In this document: positions 44,352-52,074 of the stretch, piece after piece | How the letters are laid out: every line of letters starts with the position of its first letter | Numbering within the stretch: the first letter of the stretch is position 1 | NCBI RefSeq assembly: GCF_030499575.1 | Contig: NZ_JASTLC010000001.1 | Location: forward strand, 9,448,001 to 9,512,000 | Direction of reading: 5' to 3' | DNA length: 64,000 nt | From: Streptomyces sp. DG2A-72 | GTDB taxonomy: Bacteria; Actinomycetota; Actinomycetes; Streptomycetales; Streptomycetaceae | The notes under the pieces: generated by a model | Seen by the model: only the letters and a program-made list of their open reading frames with translations | The model's database searches: none | What the model was told of the DNA's origin: nothing | Made by a program: the position numbers and the translations under genes

Positions 44352-45060
44352 GCGGCGGGGGTGGGGGCGCGGCTTGCGGTGCGTGGCTTGTGGTGGGTGC
44401 GGTCGCCGCGTGCTGGCGTGGCTGTGGTGGGCGTGGTCGTCGCGTGGGGTGCGTGGCTGTCGCGGGTGCGATTGCGCCTGCGGGCCGTGACCACCGTAGG
44501 TGTGGGTGCTGCCTGTGGTGCGTGGCTGTGGTGGATGTGGTCGTTGCGTGCTGGCGTGGCTGTGGTGGGCGTGGTCGTCGCGTGGGGTGCGTGGCTGTCG
44601 CGGGTGCGATTGCGCCTGCGGGCTGGGGCTGACGTGGGAGGGATCGGTGCTTGCGTCCGTGAGCACCGTGGGTGTGGGTGCTGCCTGTGGTGCGTGGCTG
44701 TGTTGGATGTAGTCGTTGCGTGCGGGCTGTGGCTGCCGTGGGTGTGATCGGTGCTTGCGAGCCGTGTCACCGTGGGTGTGCGTGCTGCCTGCGGTGGGTG
44801 GTTGTGGCGGGTGTCTCGCACCGCGCCGTTCGTGGCTGCCCGGGAGCTTTGCGCCTGCGGCCGTGGCTATCGCGGACGTGATGGGCAGCTGTGATCCCCC
44901 CACAGGGGCCGGTGTGATCGCCGCCCGCTGTCTCTGACCGCCGCGGATGCGATCACCGTGCGCCGACCTTCGCCACTGCGGGTTCGATCACGGAAGCAGG
45001 CCGTTGCCACCCTTGGGTAGGATCACCGGCCGCAGTCCATGATCACCGCAGGTTTGGCGT
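44352..45060. repeat. G-rich minisatellite-like repeat region
   Basis: About 700 bp without a credible gene. A 78-bp block is exactly duplicated at 44408-44485 and 44546-44623 (period 138), and a second 53-bp block at 44499-44551 recurs at 44671-44723 with two mismatches. Smaller GGTGG/GCGTGG motifs fill the rest to about 44870. Open frames exist on both strands, but their proteins are low-complexity (WLSRVRLRLR, or HPRQPRTPRDDHAHHSH on the other strand) and lack ribosome-binding sites. It is probably an unstable non-coding expansion. Confidence 0.82.
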
Positions 45061-45120
45061 GTGGCCCGGTGCTCCGTAAAATTCCTCGTTCGAAAGCGGA
45101 CTCGACCGGAGCGCCGCGCG

Positions 45121-46638
45121 GTGGATCAGGAAACGGCAGCGGCGATGACGGTGACAGAGGACGGCTCGGCGACCATGGACGAGGTCGTGTACGGGCCCGG
45201 CATCGACCCTGAGCGGCTGGCCGTCTGCCTCAGCGTGCTGGAGGAACTCGACAAGCTGGAGGTCGACCACCCCGACGCGATCGCGGTGCGCCGGGCCACG
45301 GCCGGCGTCTACCGCACGGTCAAGCAGCGCCGCCGCCAGGAGCGCCGGGCCGCGAAGACCGCGCACGACAAGGCGGTCACGGAGGCCACGGCGACCGGCT
45401 CCGCCGAGCGCATCGACGACGAGACCGAGGGCCTGCTGCCCTCCTCACGCACCGAGGAGGGCAGGATCGCGGGGATACTCCAGCGCCCGCGCTCCTGCTA
45501 CACCTGCAAGACCCGGTATGTCGAGGTCGACTACTTCTACCACCAGCTCTGCCAGAAGTGCGCCGCCCACAACCGGGCCCACCGCGACTCCCGCGCCGAC
45601 CTCACCGGCAGGCGCGCCCTGCTCACCGGCGGCCGGGCCAAGATCGGCATGTACATCGCGCTGCGGCTGCTGCGGGACGGCGCGCACACCACGATCACCA
45701 CGCGGTTCCCGAAGGACGCCATCCGCCGCTTCAAGGCGATGGACGACTCGGCGGACTGGATCCACCGGCTGGAGGTCGTCGGCATCGACCTGCGCGACCC
45801 CGCCCAGGCCGTGGCCCTGGCCGACCAGATCGCCGAGCAGGGTCCGCTGGACATCCTGATCAACAACGCGACGCAGACGGTACGCCGTCTGCCCTCCGCG
45901 TACGCCGCGCTGGTGGAGGGCGAGAGCGCCCCGCTGCCGGCCGGTGAACTGCCCGCCCACCACGTCATCGGCGCCTTCAACTCCGGCGCCGTCGACGGCC
46001 TCGCCGCCCTCCCCGTCGGCGTCACCGGCCTCGACGCGCAGAAGGTGGCCGATCTCGCCCTGGTAGCCGGCAACGCCAGCGTGGAGCGGCACCGCGACGG
46101 CACCGCCATCGACGCGGGCGGTCTGGTCCCCGACGTCGTCGACTCCAACACCTGGGTCCAGTCCATCGAGCAGATCTCCCCGGTGGAGCTGCTCGAGACG
46201 CAGCTGTGCAACTACACGGCACCGTTCATCCTGATCAGCAAGTTGCGACCGGTGATGGCCGAGGCCGCGCGCAAGGCGCCCAGCAAGCGGGCGTACGTCG
46301 TCAACGTCTCGGCGATGGAGGGCGTGTTCGGCCGCGGCTACAAGGGCGCGGGCCACCCGAACACGAATGCCGCCAAGGCGGCCATGAACATGGTGACGCG
46401 GACCAGCGCCCAGGAGATGTTCCAGACCGACGGCATCCTGATGACCTCCGTCGACACCGGCTGGATCACCGACGAGCGCCCGCACTACGACAAGCTGCGC
46501 CTCGCCGACGCCGGCTTCCACGCACCCCTCGACCTGATCGACGGCGCGGCCCGCGTCTACCACCCGATCGTCAGCGGCGAGCAGGGCGAGGACCTGTACG
46601 GCGTCTTCCTGAAGGACTACGCGCCGGGCAAGTGGTGA
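45121..46638 (+). CDS. Atypical short-chain dehydrogenase with N-terminal Cys4 segment
   Basis: About 505 residues from GTG 45121 (GGAG at 45108-45111; ATG 45145 is an alternative). The N-terminal 140 residues hold helices (RAKQRRRQERRAAK-like) and a zinc-finger-type segment CYTCKTRYVEVDYFYHQLCQKC. The SDR domain follows with LLTGGRAKIGMYIAL, ILINNAT, and a long insertion around ALVEGESAPLPAGEL. The usual YxxxK is TNAAK (HPNTNAAKAAM), so the catalytic Tyr is absent. Function unknown; chemistry may be altered or lost. Confidence 0.85.
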   Translation: MDQETAAAMTVTEDGSATMDEVVYGPGIDPERLAVCLSVLEELDKLEVDHPDAIAVRRATAGVYRTVKQRRRQERRAAKTAHDKAVTEATATGSAERIDDETEGLLPSSRTEEGRIAGILQRPRSCYTCKTRYVEVDYFYHQLCQKCAAHNRAHRDSRADLTGRRALLTGGRAKIGMYIALRLLRDGAHTTITTRFPKDAIRRFKAMDDSADWIHRLEVVGIDLRDPAQAVALADQIAEQGPLDILINNATQTVRRLPSAYAALVEGESAPLPAGELPAHHVIGAFNSGAVDGLAALPVGVTGLDAQKVADLALVAGNASVERHRDGTAIDAGGLVPDVVDSNTWVQSIEQISPVELLETQLCNYTAPFILISKLRPVMAEAARKAPSKRAYVVNVSAMEGVFGRGYKGAGHPNTNAAKAAMNMVTRTSAQEMFQTDGILMTSVDTGWITDERPHYDKLRLADAGFHAPLDLIDGAARVYHPIVSGEQGEDLYGVFLKDYAPGKW

Positions 46639-46663
46639 CGTCCGACGGACGACGAGGGAGCCG

Positions 46664-47113
46664 TCAGTCGACGGCCCCCAGCCGCGAGTTGCGGGCGGCC
46701 ACCAGCTCCAGCACCGTGCGCCAGTCCTCCAGCACCCCGGCGTCGAACCCCGCGCTGCGGCCCTCCTCCTCGGCCTGACGCAGGCTGACCAGGTCGTCGT
46801 CCACAGGAGTGCCGAGCCGGGAGTGACGGCGTATCAGGCGGGAGACCCGTTCACCGAGCAGGCCCCGCACCGCGTCGGCCGTACGGTCGTCGTGCCCGGC
46901 CGTGTCACCCGGCCACAGCAGCCGGCCGATGGGCTGCACCAGGCCCGCGACTTGGAGTTCCTTGTCGGCGGGACGGCTGCGGCGCAGCAACGCGGCGGTC
47001 CGCAGGGCGTGATCGTGCAGATCGACGCGGTCACCGGTGCGCTGCCGGGTGTCCCACGTGCCCCTGCACGCGTTCAGTAGATCCATCAGCTCCTCGACGC
47101 TGCGCAGCTCCAT
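46664..47113 (-). CDS. Degenerate HD-domain-like protein
   Basis: A 149-residue helical protein. The order of segments (DLHDHALRTAALLRRS, then AGLVQPIGRLLWPGD, then GERVSRLIRRHSRLG) follows the HD phosphohydrolase fold, but the paired His-Asp of the HD motif is replaced by Gln-Pro (VQPIG), so metal-dependent hydrolysis is doubtful. ATG 47113 is the natural start. It is convergent with the SDR gene (25-bp gap). Function unknown; the fold assignment is by pattern only. Confidence 0.6.
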   Translation of the reverse strand: MELRSVEELMDLLNACRGTWDTRQRTGDRVDLHDHALRTAALLRRSRPADKELQVAGLVQPIGRLLWPGDTAGHDDRTADAVRGLLGERVSRLIRRHSRLGTPVDDDLVSLRQAEEEGRSAGFDAGVLEDWRTVLELVAARNSRLGAVD

Positions 47114-47585
47114 GCGTCAGTCCTCCCGCGAGACAGCCGTTGTCTGGCGGCAGCAGATCATGGCGAGCTTTCGACACAGCCAACGGGACTTGAACTGCGC
47201 GACGACCGATACGGCCGTCTCGAATGCGTCGTCGTCGATGTAGGCCGAACGAGTGATGTTCGCGCAGGGCATCTCATTTCAAAGCGGTGCATATCATGAC
47301 CCAGTGAACACGGGCGACTTGTGATGGTTACCCCGAGTTTTCAGCCCCATCGAGCGGACCCCCGCTCATTTGGGTACTCTGGAGGGGACGGACAGCAGTA
47401 CGGGGTCCTACCCACACCCACAGTCCGTCCCGGGGCCGAGCCGGATATCACAGCCTGCTCTCACCTCAGTTACCGGCGCCACCGCGTCCGAACAGTTCTC
47501 GACCCAGACCCGAGCGGGCGTCAGGCGCACAGCAGCAGAGTGGCCGGTATGCCCCGAGGGTGACCCGACACATAAGGAGTGCGCG
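47114..47585. other. Intergenic region upstream of the RiPP-like precursor
   Basis: No credible gene was found in this 472-bp stretch. It carries the start region of the minus-strand HD-like gene and, on the plus strand, a promoter-like sequence around CATTTGGGTACTCTGGAG (about 47357-47374). It ends with AAGGAG before the GTG at 47586. Confidence 0.55.
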
Positions 47586-47759
47586 GTGACACCGGAGAAG
47601 ACGAATCGCGAACAGCGCCCCAAGGAACGCACGGAGCGCGCGGGCCGGCGGCCCGGGGAGATCGGCAGCCTCGACGTGTGGGCCCGTTCGGCCCCCATCC
47701 GCCTGGCCGGTTACGAGGACGACCTCGCCGAGCCCCACATCCTGCCCAGCGTCGACTGA
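47586..47759 (+). CDS. Candidate cyclophane-type RiPP precursor peptide (AmcA-like)
   Basis: A 57-residue peptide from GTG 47586, with AAGGAG six bases upstream. The N-terminal half is charged and leader-like (EKTNREQRPKERTERAGR). The C-terminal half is GSLDVWARSAPIRLAGYEDD followed by LAEPHILPSVD. From memory it resembles the actinobacterial precursor family called AmcA, whose aromatic residues are cross-linked by radical-SAM enzymes. W-A-R and Y-E-D fit the aromatic-X-X pattern of three-residue cyclophanes. No radical-SAM gene is visible in the window, so the maturase would act in trans. Two tandem hairpins follow. Confidence 0.72.
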   Translation: MTPEKTNREQRPKERTERAGRRPGEIGSLDVWARSAPIRLAGYEDDLAEPHILPSVD

Positions 47760-47790
47760 CGCCCTCAGCCAGGCCCCTTCGCGATCGCAG

Positions 47791-47823
47791 CCGCAGGGGC
47801 GTGTGAACCCCACGCCCCTGCGG
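47791..47823 (+). terminator. First hairpin after the RiPP-like gene
   Basis: A perfect 13-bp stem (CCGCAGGGGCGTG / CACGCCCCTGCGG) with a seven-base loop, 31 bp after the peptide stop codon. Confidence 0.82.
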
Positions 47824-47831
47824 ACCAGAAC

Positions 47832-47858
47832 AGCCGCGGCCGACGACCGGCCGCGGCT
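47832..47858 (+). terminator. Second tandem hairpin
   Basis: AGCCGCGGCCG (47832-47842) pairs perfectly with CGGCCGCGGCT (47848-47858) around a five-base loop. Directly after the first hairpin, it would form a double terminator. Confidence 0.75.
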
Positions 47859-47944
47859 TCGGCTTTGCAGGACCTTGGGTGGGCTGAGCAGGTCGGGCGA
47901 AGTCCGCTGCGGTTCGGCAGCGCCCTAAGGGGGCGCGGGGCTCT

Positions 47945-48081
47945 ATCTATATGCGGCTCCGCCGCGATGGGGTCCCCCCGCTCGAGCGAAGCCGAGAGTG
48001 GGGGAGCGACCAGCCACGATGGTGCCGCAGACGACCGACGGCCCATCGCGGCCCCGCGGCGGAGCCGCATATCGACACAGC
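47945..48081. repeat. Intergenic inverted-repeat element
   Basis: The arms ATATGCGGCTCCGCCGCG (47949-47966) and CGGCGGAGCCGCATAT (48057-48072) are inverted copies that enclose about 90 bp, and CCATCGCGG/CGATGGGG-type flanks extend the symmetry. The unit ends with ACACAGC (48075-48081). A related piece with the same GCGGCGGAGCCGC core and ACACAGC end is inserted in the ABC ATPase gene at 57687-57794. It may be a non-autonomous repeat (MITE or REP-like). Confidence 0.7.
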
Positions 48082-48090
48082 CAGGAGGGC

Positions 48091-49434
48091 TTAGTCGATC
48101 GGTGCCGTCCGCTGCCACGGGCGCAGCTTCTCCACTTGCTCCGCCAGTTCCAGCAGCACCGCCTCCGACCCCGGCCGGCCCGCGAGTTGTACGGCGCAGG
48201 GGGCGCCCGAGGGCAGTGAGCCGAACGGGACGGCCAGCGCGGGCCAGCCGGTCAGGTTCCACGGAGGAGTCAGCGGCGAGTAGTTGGTGTCGGCGAGCAC
48301 ATTGCGCAGCCAGCCCCGCTCGTGCCAGGCCACGGCCTTGGGGGAGCGGCGGGCCAGCGCCGGGGTGAGCACCACGTCGTGCTCGGCGAAGAACGGCTCC
48401 AGCGTCCTGCGCAACTGCTCCCTGCTGTCGCCGGAGGTGACACGGCCCACGAAGCGCCGCCCCACGGCGGCATGGACCCGGGTGCGCCGGGTCAGCAGAC
48501 GCGGGTCGTAGTCCCTGGCGTCCACCGCCGTGCCCGCCGTCCAGTGCGCGAGCGAGGTGAAGCTCAGCGACAGCGGATACGGCGGATCGGCGCGCCGGAT
48601 CTGATGACCCGCCTTGGCCAGCACCCCCGCCGCCTCCCGGGTCGCCTCCGCATACGGCTTGCTGATGGTGACGCCGGCGAGCGGGCTGCGCAGGGACACG
48701 GCGACCTTGCGCGAGGCCGGCTCGTGCGGTCGTACTGCATCGGTGCCGGCGAGGACCGACAGCATCAGGCGGGCGTCCTCGACGGTCGTCGCGAGCGGGC
48801 CGTTCTCGGACATGCCGAACCAGTCGCCCTCGCCGATCCCCGCGGGCACGACGCCGTGGCCCGGCTTGATGGTGACGAGGCCGCAGTTGGCCGCCGGGAT
48901 GCGCAGCGAGCCCATGCCGTCGTTGCCGAGGGCGATCGGCACCAGCCCCGCGGCGACCGCCGCCGCACTGCCGCCCGAGGAGCCGCCCGCCGAGCGGGAG
49001 GTGTCCCACGGGTTGCGGGCCGTGCCGTGGACGCCCTCGCTGGTGCCGAAGACGCAGAGCTCCGGCACGTTCGTCAGACCCACCACCACCGCGCCCGCCG
49101 CCCGCAGCCGGGCCACGGTGACATGGTCGTGGTCGGCGGGGGTGTCCGGGGTCGCGGCCGAGCCGATCCGGTTCGACTCGCCCCGCACGGCGAGGTTGTC
49201 CTTCACGGCCACCGGCACACCGGCGAGCGGCAGTTCGGCCAGATCCCCGCGCGCCGCCACCTCGTCGGCCTCGGCGAGCGCCGCCTGAGCGCGCACCACA
49301 CGGAACGCCCCGACGCGGCCGTCGAGCCGCTCGATCCGGGCCAGGTGCTCGGCCACCACCTCCCGGGGTGTGGCCCGCTTCTCCCGTACGGCGGCGGCGA
49401 TCTCGACGGCGGTCCGGCCGGTCCAGTTGGTCAC
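48091..49434 (-). CDS. Amidase-signature family hydrolase
   Basis: A 447-residue amidase with the Ser-cisSer-Lys triad: Lys in VPVAVKDNLA, the signature SAGGSSGGSAAAVAAGLVP, and LRIPAANCGLVTIKP. It hydrolyses C-N bonds of an amide, possibly with ammonia release; it is not part of a gatCAB operon here, so a role in tRNA-dependent amidation is unlikely. ATG 49434 fits the family N-terminus. Cytoplasmic. It is convergent with the RiPP-like gene across a repeat region. Confidence 0.93.
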   Translation of the reverse strand: MTNWTGRTAVEIAAAVREKRATPREVVAEHLARIERLDGRVGAFRVVRAQAALAEADEVAARGDLAELPLAGVPVAVKDNLAVRGESNRIGSAATPDTPADHDHVTVARLRAAGAVVVGLTNVPELCVFGTSEGVHGTARNPWDTSRSAGGSSGGSAAAVAAGLVPIALGNDGMGSLRIPAANCGLVTIKPGHGVVPAGIGEGDWFGMSENGPLATTVEDARLMLSVLAGTDAVRPHEPASRKVAVSLRSPLAGVTISKPYAEATREAAGVLAKAGHQIRRADPPYPLSLSFTSLAHWTAGTAVDARDYDPRLLTRRTRVHAAVGRRFVGRVTSGDSREQLRRTLEPFFAEHDVVLTPALARRSPKAVAWHERGWLRNVLADTNYSPLTPPWNLTGWPALAVPFGSLPSGAPCAVQLAGRPGSEAVLLELAEQVEKLRPWQRTAPID

Positions 49435-49688
49435 GTGCGCTCCTTCACAGTGCGTCTACCGGCGAGTATGTAGGCAGAACTGTGCCCGGGACCGGGCGGC
49501 ACGTCGAGAGGGAGCGGGGCTTGGACATTCGGGCGGCGGTTCTTGGACTTTTCGCGCGGGTGTGCCCCGGAGTCGCCCGCTGAACAGCAGATCCTCCGAT
49601 CAATCGCTCAACTCTCCTGCCGTTCCGCCCCATTGACAGGTTCAGGAGCCCGCTCAATCATCGGACATCCGATGAATTGGAGCCGCTC

Positions 49689-50234
49689 ATGGGTATGTAT
49701 CCAAGACGTCTGGTCCTGGGTGTCGCGGCGGGCGTCGCCGCTTCGGCAGCCCTTCCCCTCACCGTGACCGCCGAGGCACACGCTGCCGGTCAGTGGGTTC
49801 CCGTCCCCGACCCGGTCCCCGTCCCGCTGGACGGGCTGTCCGACAACGACGGCATCGACACCGGCTCCGACCGCGGCGGTGACTTCGACGGCTCGGGCTA
49901 CACCTTCCCGGGCGAGGAACTCCCCTCCGGCCGGGTCGAGGTCGACGGCATTCCCTTCCTCGTACTGGTCGCGGACGGCGCAACTCGGCGAAGACCTCAG
50001 GTTCACGGTCCGCCCGAACGAGGCCTTCTACATCCACTCCCTGGCCCGGCCGGGCGCACAGCTCACCGTCGAGGCCCCGTCCCGGTCCGTGGCGGCGACA
50101 AAGTGACGATGCTTGGCCACGACCGGCCCCTGACCTGGACCGTACGGAATGGAGCACTGGTGATCGACGTACCCGAGGCGGCCCGGAAGGCGGGTCGTCA
50201 CGCGTGGGTGTTCAAGGTGGAGTGGCATGGCTGA
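49689..50234 (+). pseudogene. Decayed secreted glycosidase, GH29 fucosidase-like tail
   Basis: A signal-peptide start (MYPRRLVLGVAAGVAASAAL, ATG 49689 or 49695) leads into a short beta-rich segment (NDGIDTGSDRGGDFDGSGYTF), then frames change: LRFTVRPNEAFYIHSLARPG lies in one frame and KVTMLGHDRPLTWTVRNGALVIDV in another. The latter two blocks match the C-terminal beta domain of GH29 alpha-L-fucosidases. The catalytic barrel is missing. It is a fused and frameshifted remnant next to intact GH20 and GH29 genes. Confidence 0.72.
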
Positions 50235-52062
50235 GCGCGGGAAGAGACGGTTCGCCCTGATCGGGCTCGTCGCCGTGCTGATGCTCTTCGGGGTACCGGC
50301 GCAGGCGACGGCGAAGCAGGAGGCGCCGCCGGTCACCGTGCCCGCGCTGACCGACTGGACGGCAGAGGCGGGCAGTTATGCCTACGGGAACGGGACTCGT
50401 CTGGTCGCCGGTTCCGGGGCGGAGCGCCGGGTCGCCCAGACCCTCGCCGATGATCTGCGGGTCGCGGGACACGGCACGGTTCCTGTCGTACGGGGTGGGG
50501 CGCGTGCCGGTGACATCGTGATCGACGTACAGTCCGGGAGGACATCGCTCGGCAGGGAGGGCTACGAACTCCACGCCGGCAAGCGGCTGTCGGTGACCGG
50601 CGCGACCGAGACCGGCGTCTTCTACGGCACCCGGACGGTCCTGCAACTCCTCGCGCAGGGCGACCGGATCCCCGCGGGACGCACGGTCGACGTGCCGCGT
50701 TACCAGGAGCGGGGCGTCGGCGTGTGCGCCTGCTACATCCACATCTCCATGCCCTGGCTGGAGAACCTCGTCCGCGAGATGGCGTACCACAAGCTCAACC
50801 AGCTGCTCCTCGAGCTGAAGGTGAAGAGCGACGCCCACCCCGAGGCCAACACCTGGGGCTACTACACGAAGGACGAGATACGCCGCCTCGTCGCCCTCGG
50901 CGCCAAGTACCACGTCGAGATCATCCCCGAGATCAACTCCCCGGGCCACATGGACCCGTGGCTAGAGAACCGCCCCGACCTGCAGCTCACCGACACCGAC
51001 GGCAACAAGCAGCCCTCGCGCCTCGACATCACCCGGCCGGAGGCCTTCGCCTACTACACGAGCCTGATCGACGAGTACGCGCAGGTCTTCGCATCCACGT
51101 CCTGGCACATGGGCGCCGACGAGTACATGCTCGGCTCCGACTTCGCCAAGTACCCGCACATCCTTCAGTACGCGCGGGAGAAGTACGGCTCCGACGCCAC
51201 ACCCCAGGACGCGTTCGTCGACTTCGTCAACCGCGTCCACGCCCACGCGGCAGCCAAGGGCAAGAAGCTGCGCATCTGGAACGACGGGCTCACCGGCGCC
51301 AACACCGTGCCCGTGGCGGCGGGCACGACGGTCGAGCACTGGCTGAACGTGGCCGTGAAACCGAGCCGACTCATCGACCAGGGCTACCCGTTGATGAATG
51401 CCGCCTATGCCCTGTACCTCGTCCGCGGCGGTTTCCACTCCGACACCCAGGGCTTGTACGAGCAGAACTGGGATCCGCGCAGCTTCGAAGGCGAGAAACT
51501 CACCTCGGCCGACGGCATCACCGGCGCGAAGATCAGCCTGTGGCCCGACAACGGCCGCGGGGAGACGGAGAACGAGGTCGCCGAGCGGCTGTGGCCCGCG
51601 CTGCGCCATATCGCCCAGGCCACCTGGGGCGATCCGCACCCCGACGCCACGTACGCCGAGTTCACCGCACGCGGTTCGGCCGTGGGCCACGCGCCCGGGT
51701 GGCGGGACCTGACCCGGACGCCGGTGGCGGACGGGACGTACACCTTCCGGACGGACGGGCTGTCGTTCACGGCTCAGGTGAAGCGCACGGCCGACGGCTA
51801 TCTGACCCTGCGGACCGTGGCGGGCTGCCTGGAGGTGCGCGGCGGAAAGCTGACGCTCAACGTGCCCCTCCAGCCGGGCGTCGAAGCGACCGCGCAGATC
51901 TGCGATGCCACGAACACCTTGCAGCGCTGGGAGTTGGAGCCGGTCGCCGGCGGATACCGGCTCGTCAACGCCATCACGCAGATGACCCTGAGCCCGGACG
52001 ACGGCCGGCTCGTGCAGTACCCGCCCGACCGACTTCCCTCCGCCGTCTGGCACTTGAGCTGA
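50227..52062 (+). CDS. Secreted GH20 beta-N-acetylhexosaminidase
   Basis: A 611-residue exo-hydrolase that removes terminal GlcNAc or GalNAc. A signal peptide (to about residue 29) is followed by the GH20b domain (IDVQSGRTSLGREGYEL), the catalytic barrel with HMGADE (Asp298-Glu299 pair used in substrate-assisted catalysis), NTWGYYT and EINSPGHM, and a C-terminal ricin-type/lectin-like segment (GYLTLRTVAGCLEVRGG ... LQRWELEPVAGGYRLVNA). ATG 50227 overlaps the end of the preceding remnant by eight bases. The GH29 gene follows after 12 bp, so the two probably form an operon. Confidence 0.94.
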   Translation: MAERGKRRFALIGLVAVLMLFGVPAQATAKQEAPPVTVPALTDWTAEAGSYAYGNGTRLVAGSGAERRVAQTLADDLRVAGHGTVPVVRGGARAGDIVIDVQSGRTSLGREGYELHAGKRLSVTGATETGVFYGTRTVLQLLAQGDRIPAGRTVDVPRYQERGVGVCACYIHISMPWLENLVREMAYHKLNQLLLELKVKSDAHPEANTWGYYTKDEIRRLVALGAKYHVEIIPEINSPGHMDPWLENRPDLQLTDTDGNKQPSRLDITRPEAFAYYTSLIDEYAQVFASTSWHMGADEYMLGSDFAKYPHILQYAREKYGSDATPQDAFVDFVNRVHAHAAAKGKKLRIWNDGLTGANTVPVAAGTTVEHWLNVAVKPSRLIDQGYPLMNAAYALYLVRGGFHSDTQGLYEQNWDPRSFEGEKLTSADGITGAKISLWPDNGRGETENEVAERLWPALRHIAQATWGDPHPDATYAEFTARGSAVGHAPGWRDLTRTPVADGTYTFRTDGLSFTAQVKRTADGYLTLRTVAGCLEVRGGKLTLNVPLQPGVEATAQICDATNTLQRWELEPVAGGYRLVNAITQMTLSPDDGRLVQYPPDRLPSAVWHLS

Positions 52063-52074
52063 GGAGTCTCACCG

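Noticed and set aside
42153..44903. Long minus-strand frame through the acyltransferase gene and the minisatellite
   Set aside because: Its readable parts are His/Pro repeats from the minisatellite and antisense of WS/DGAT; not a gene.
47586..47759. Radical-SAM maturase near the RiPP-like gene
   Set aside because: None of the neighbouring proteins carries a CxxxCxxC cluster or SPASM Cys pattern; the Cys4 segment of the SDR protein has different spacing.
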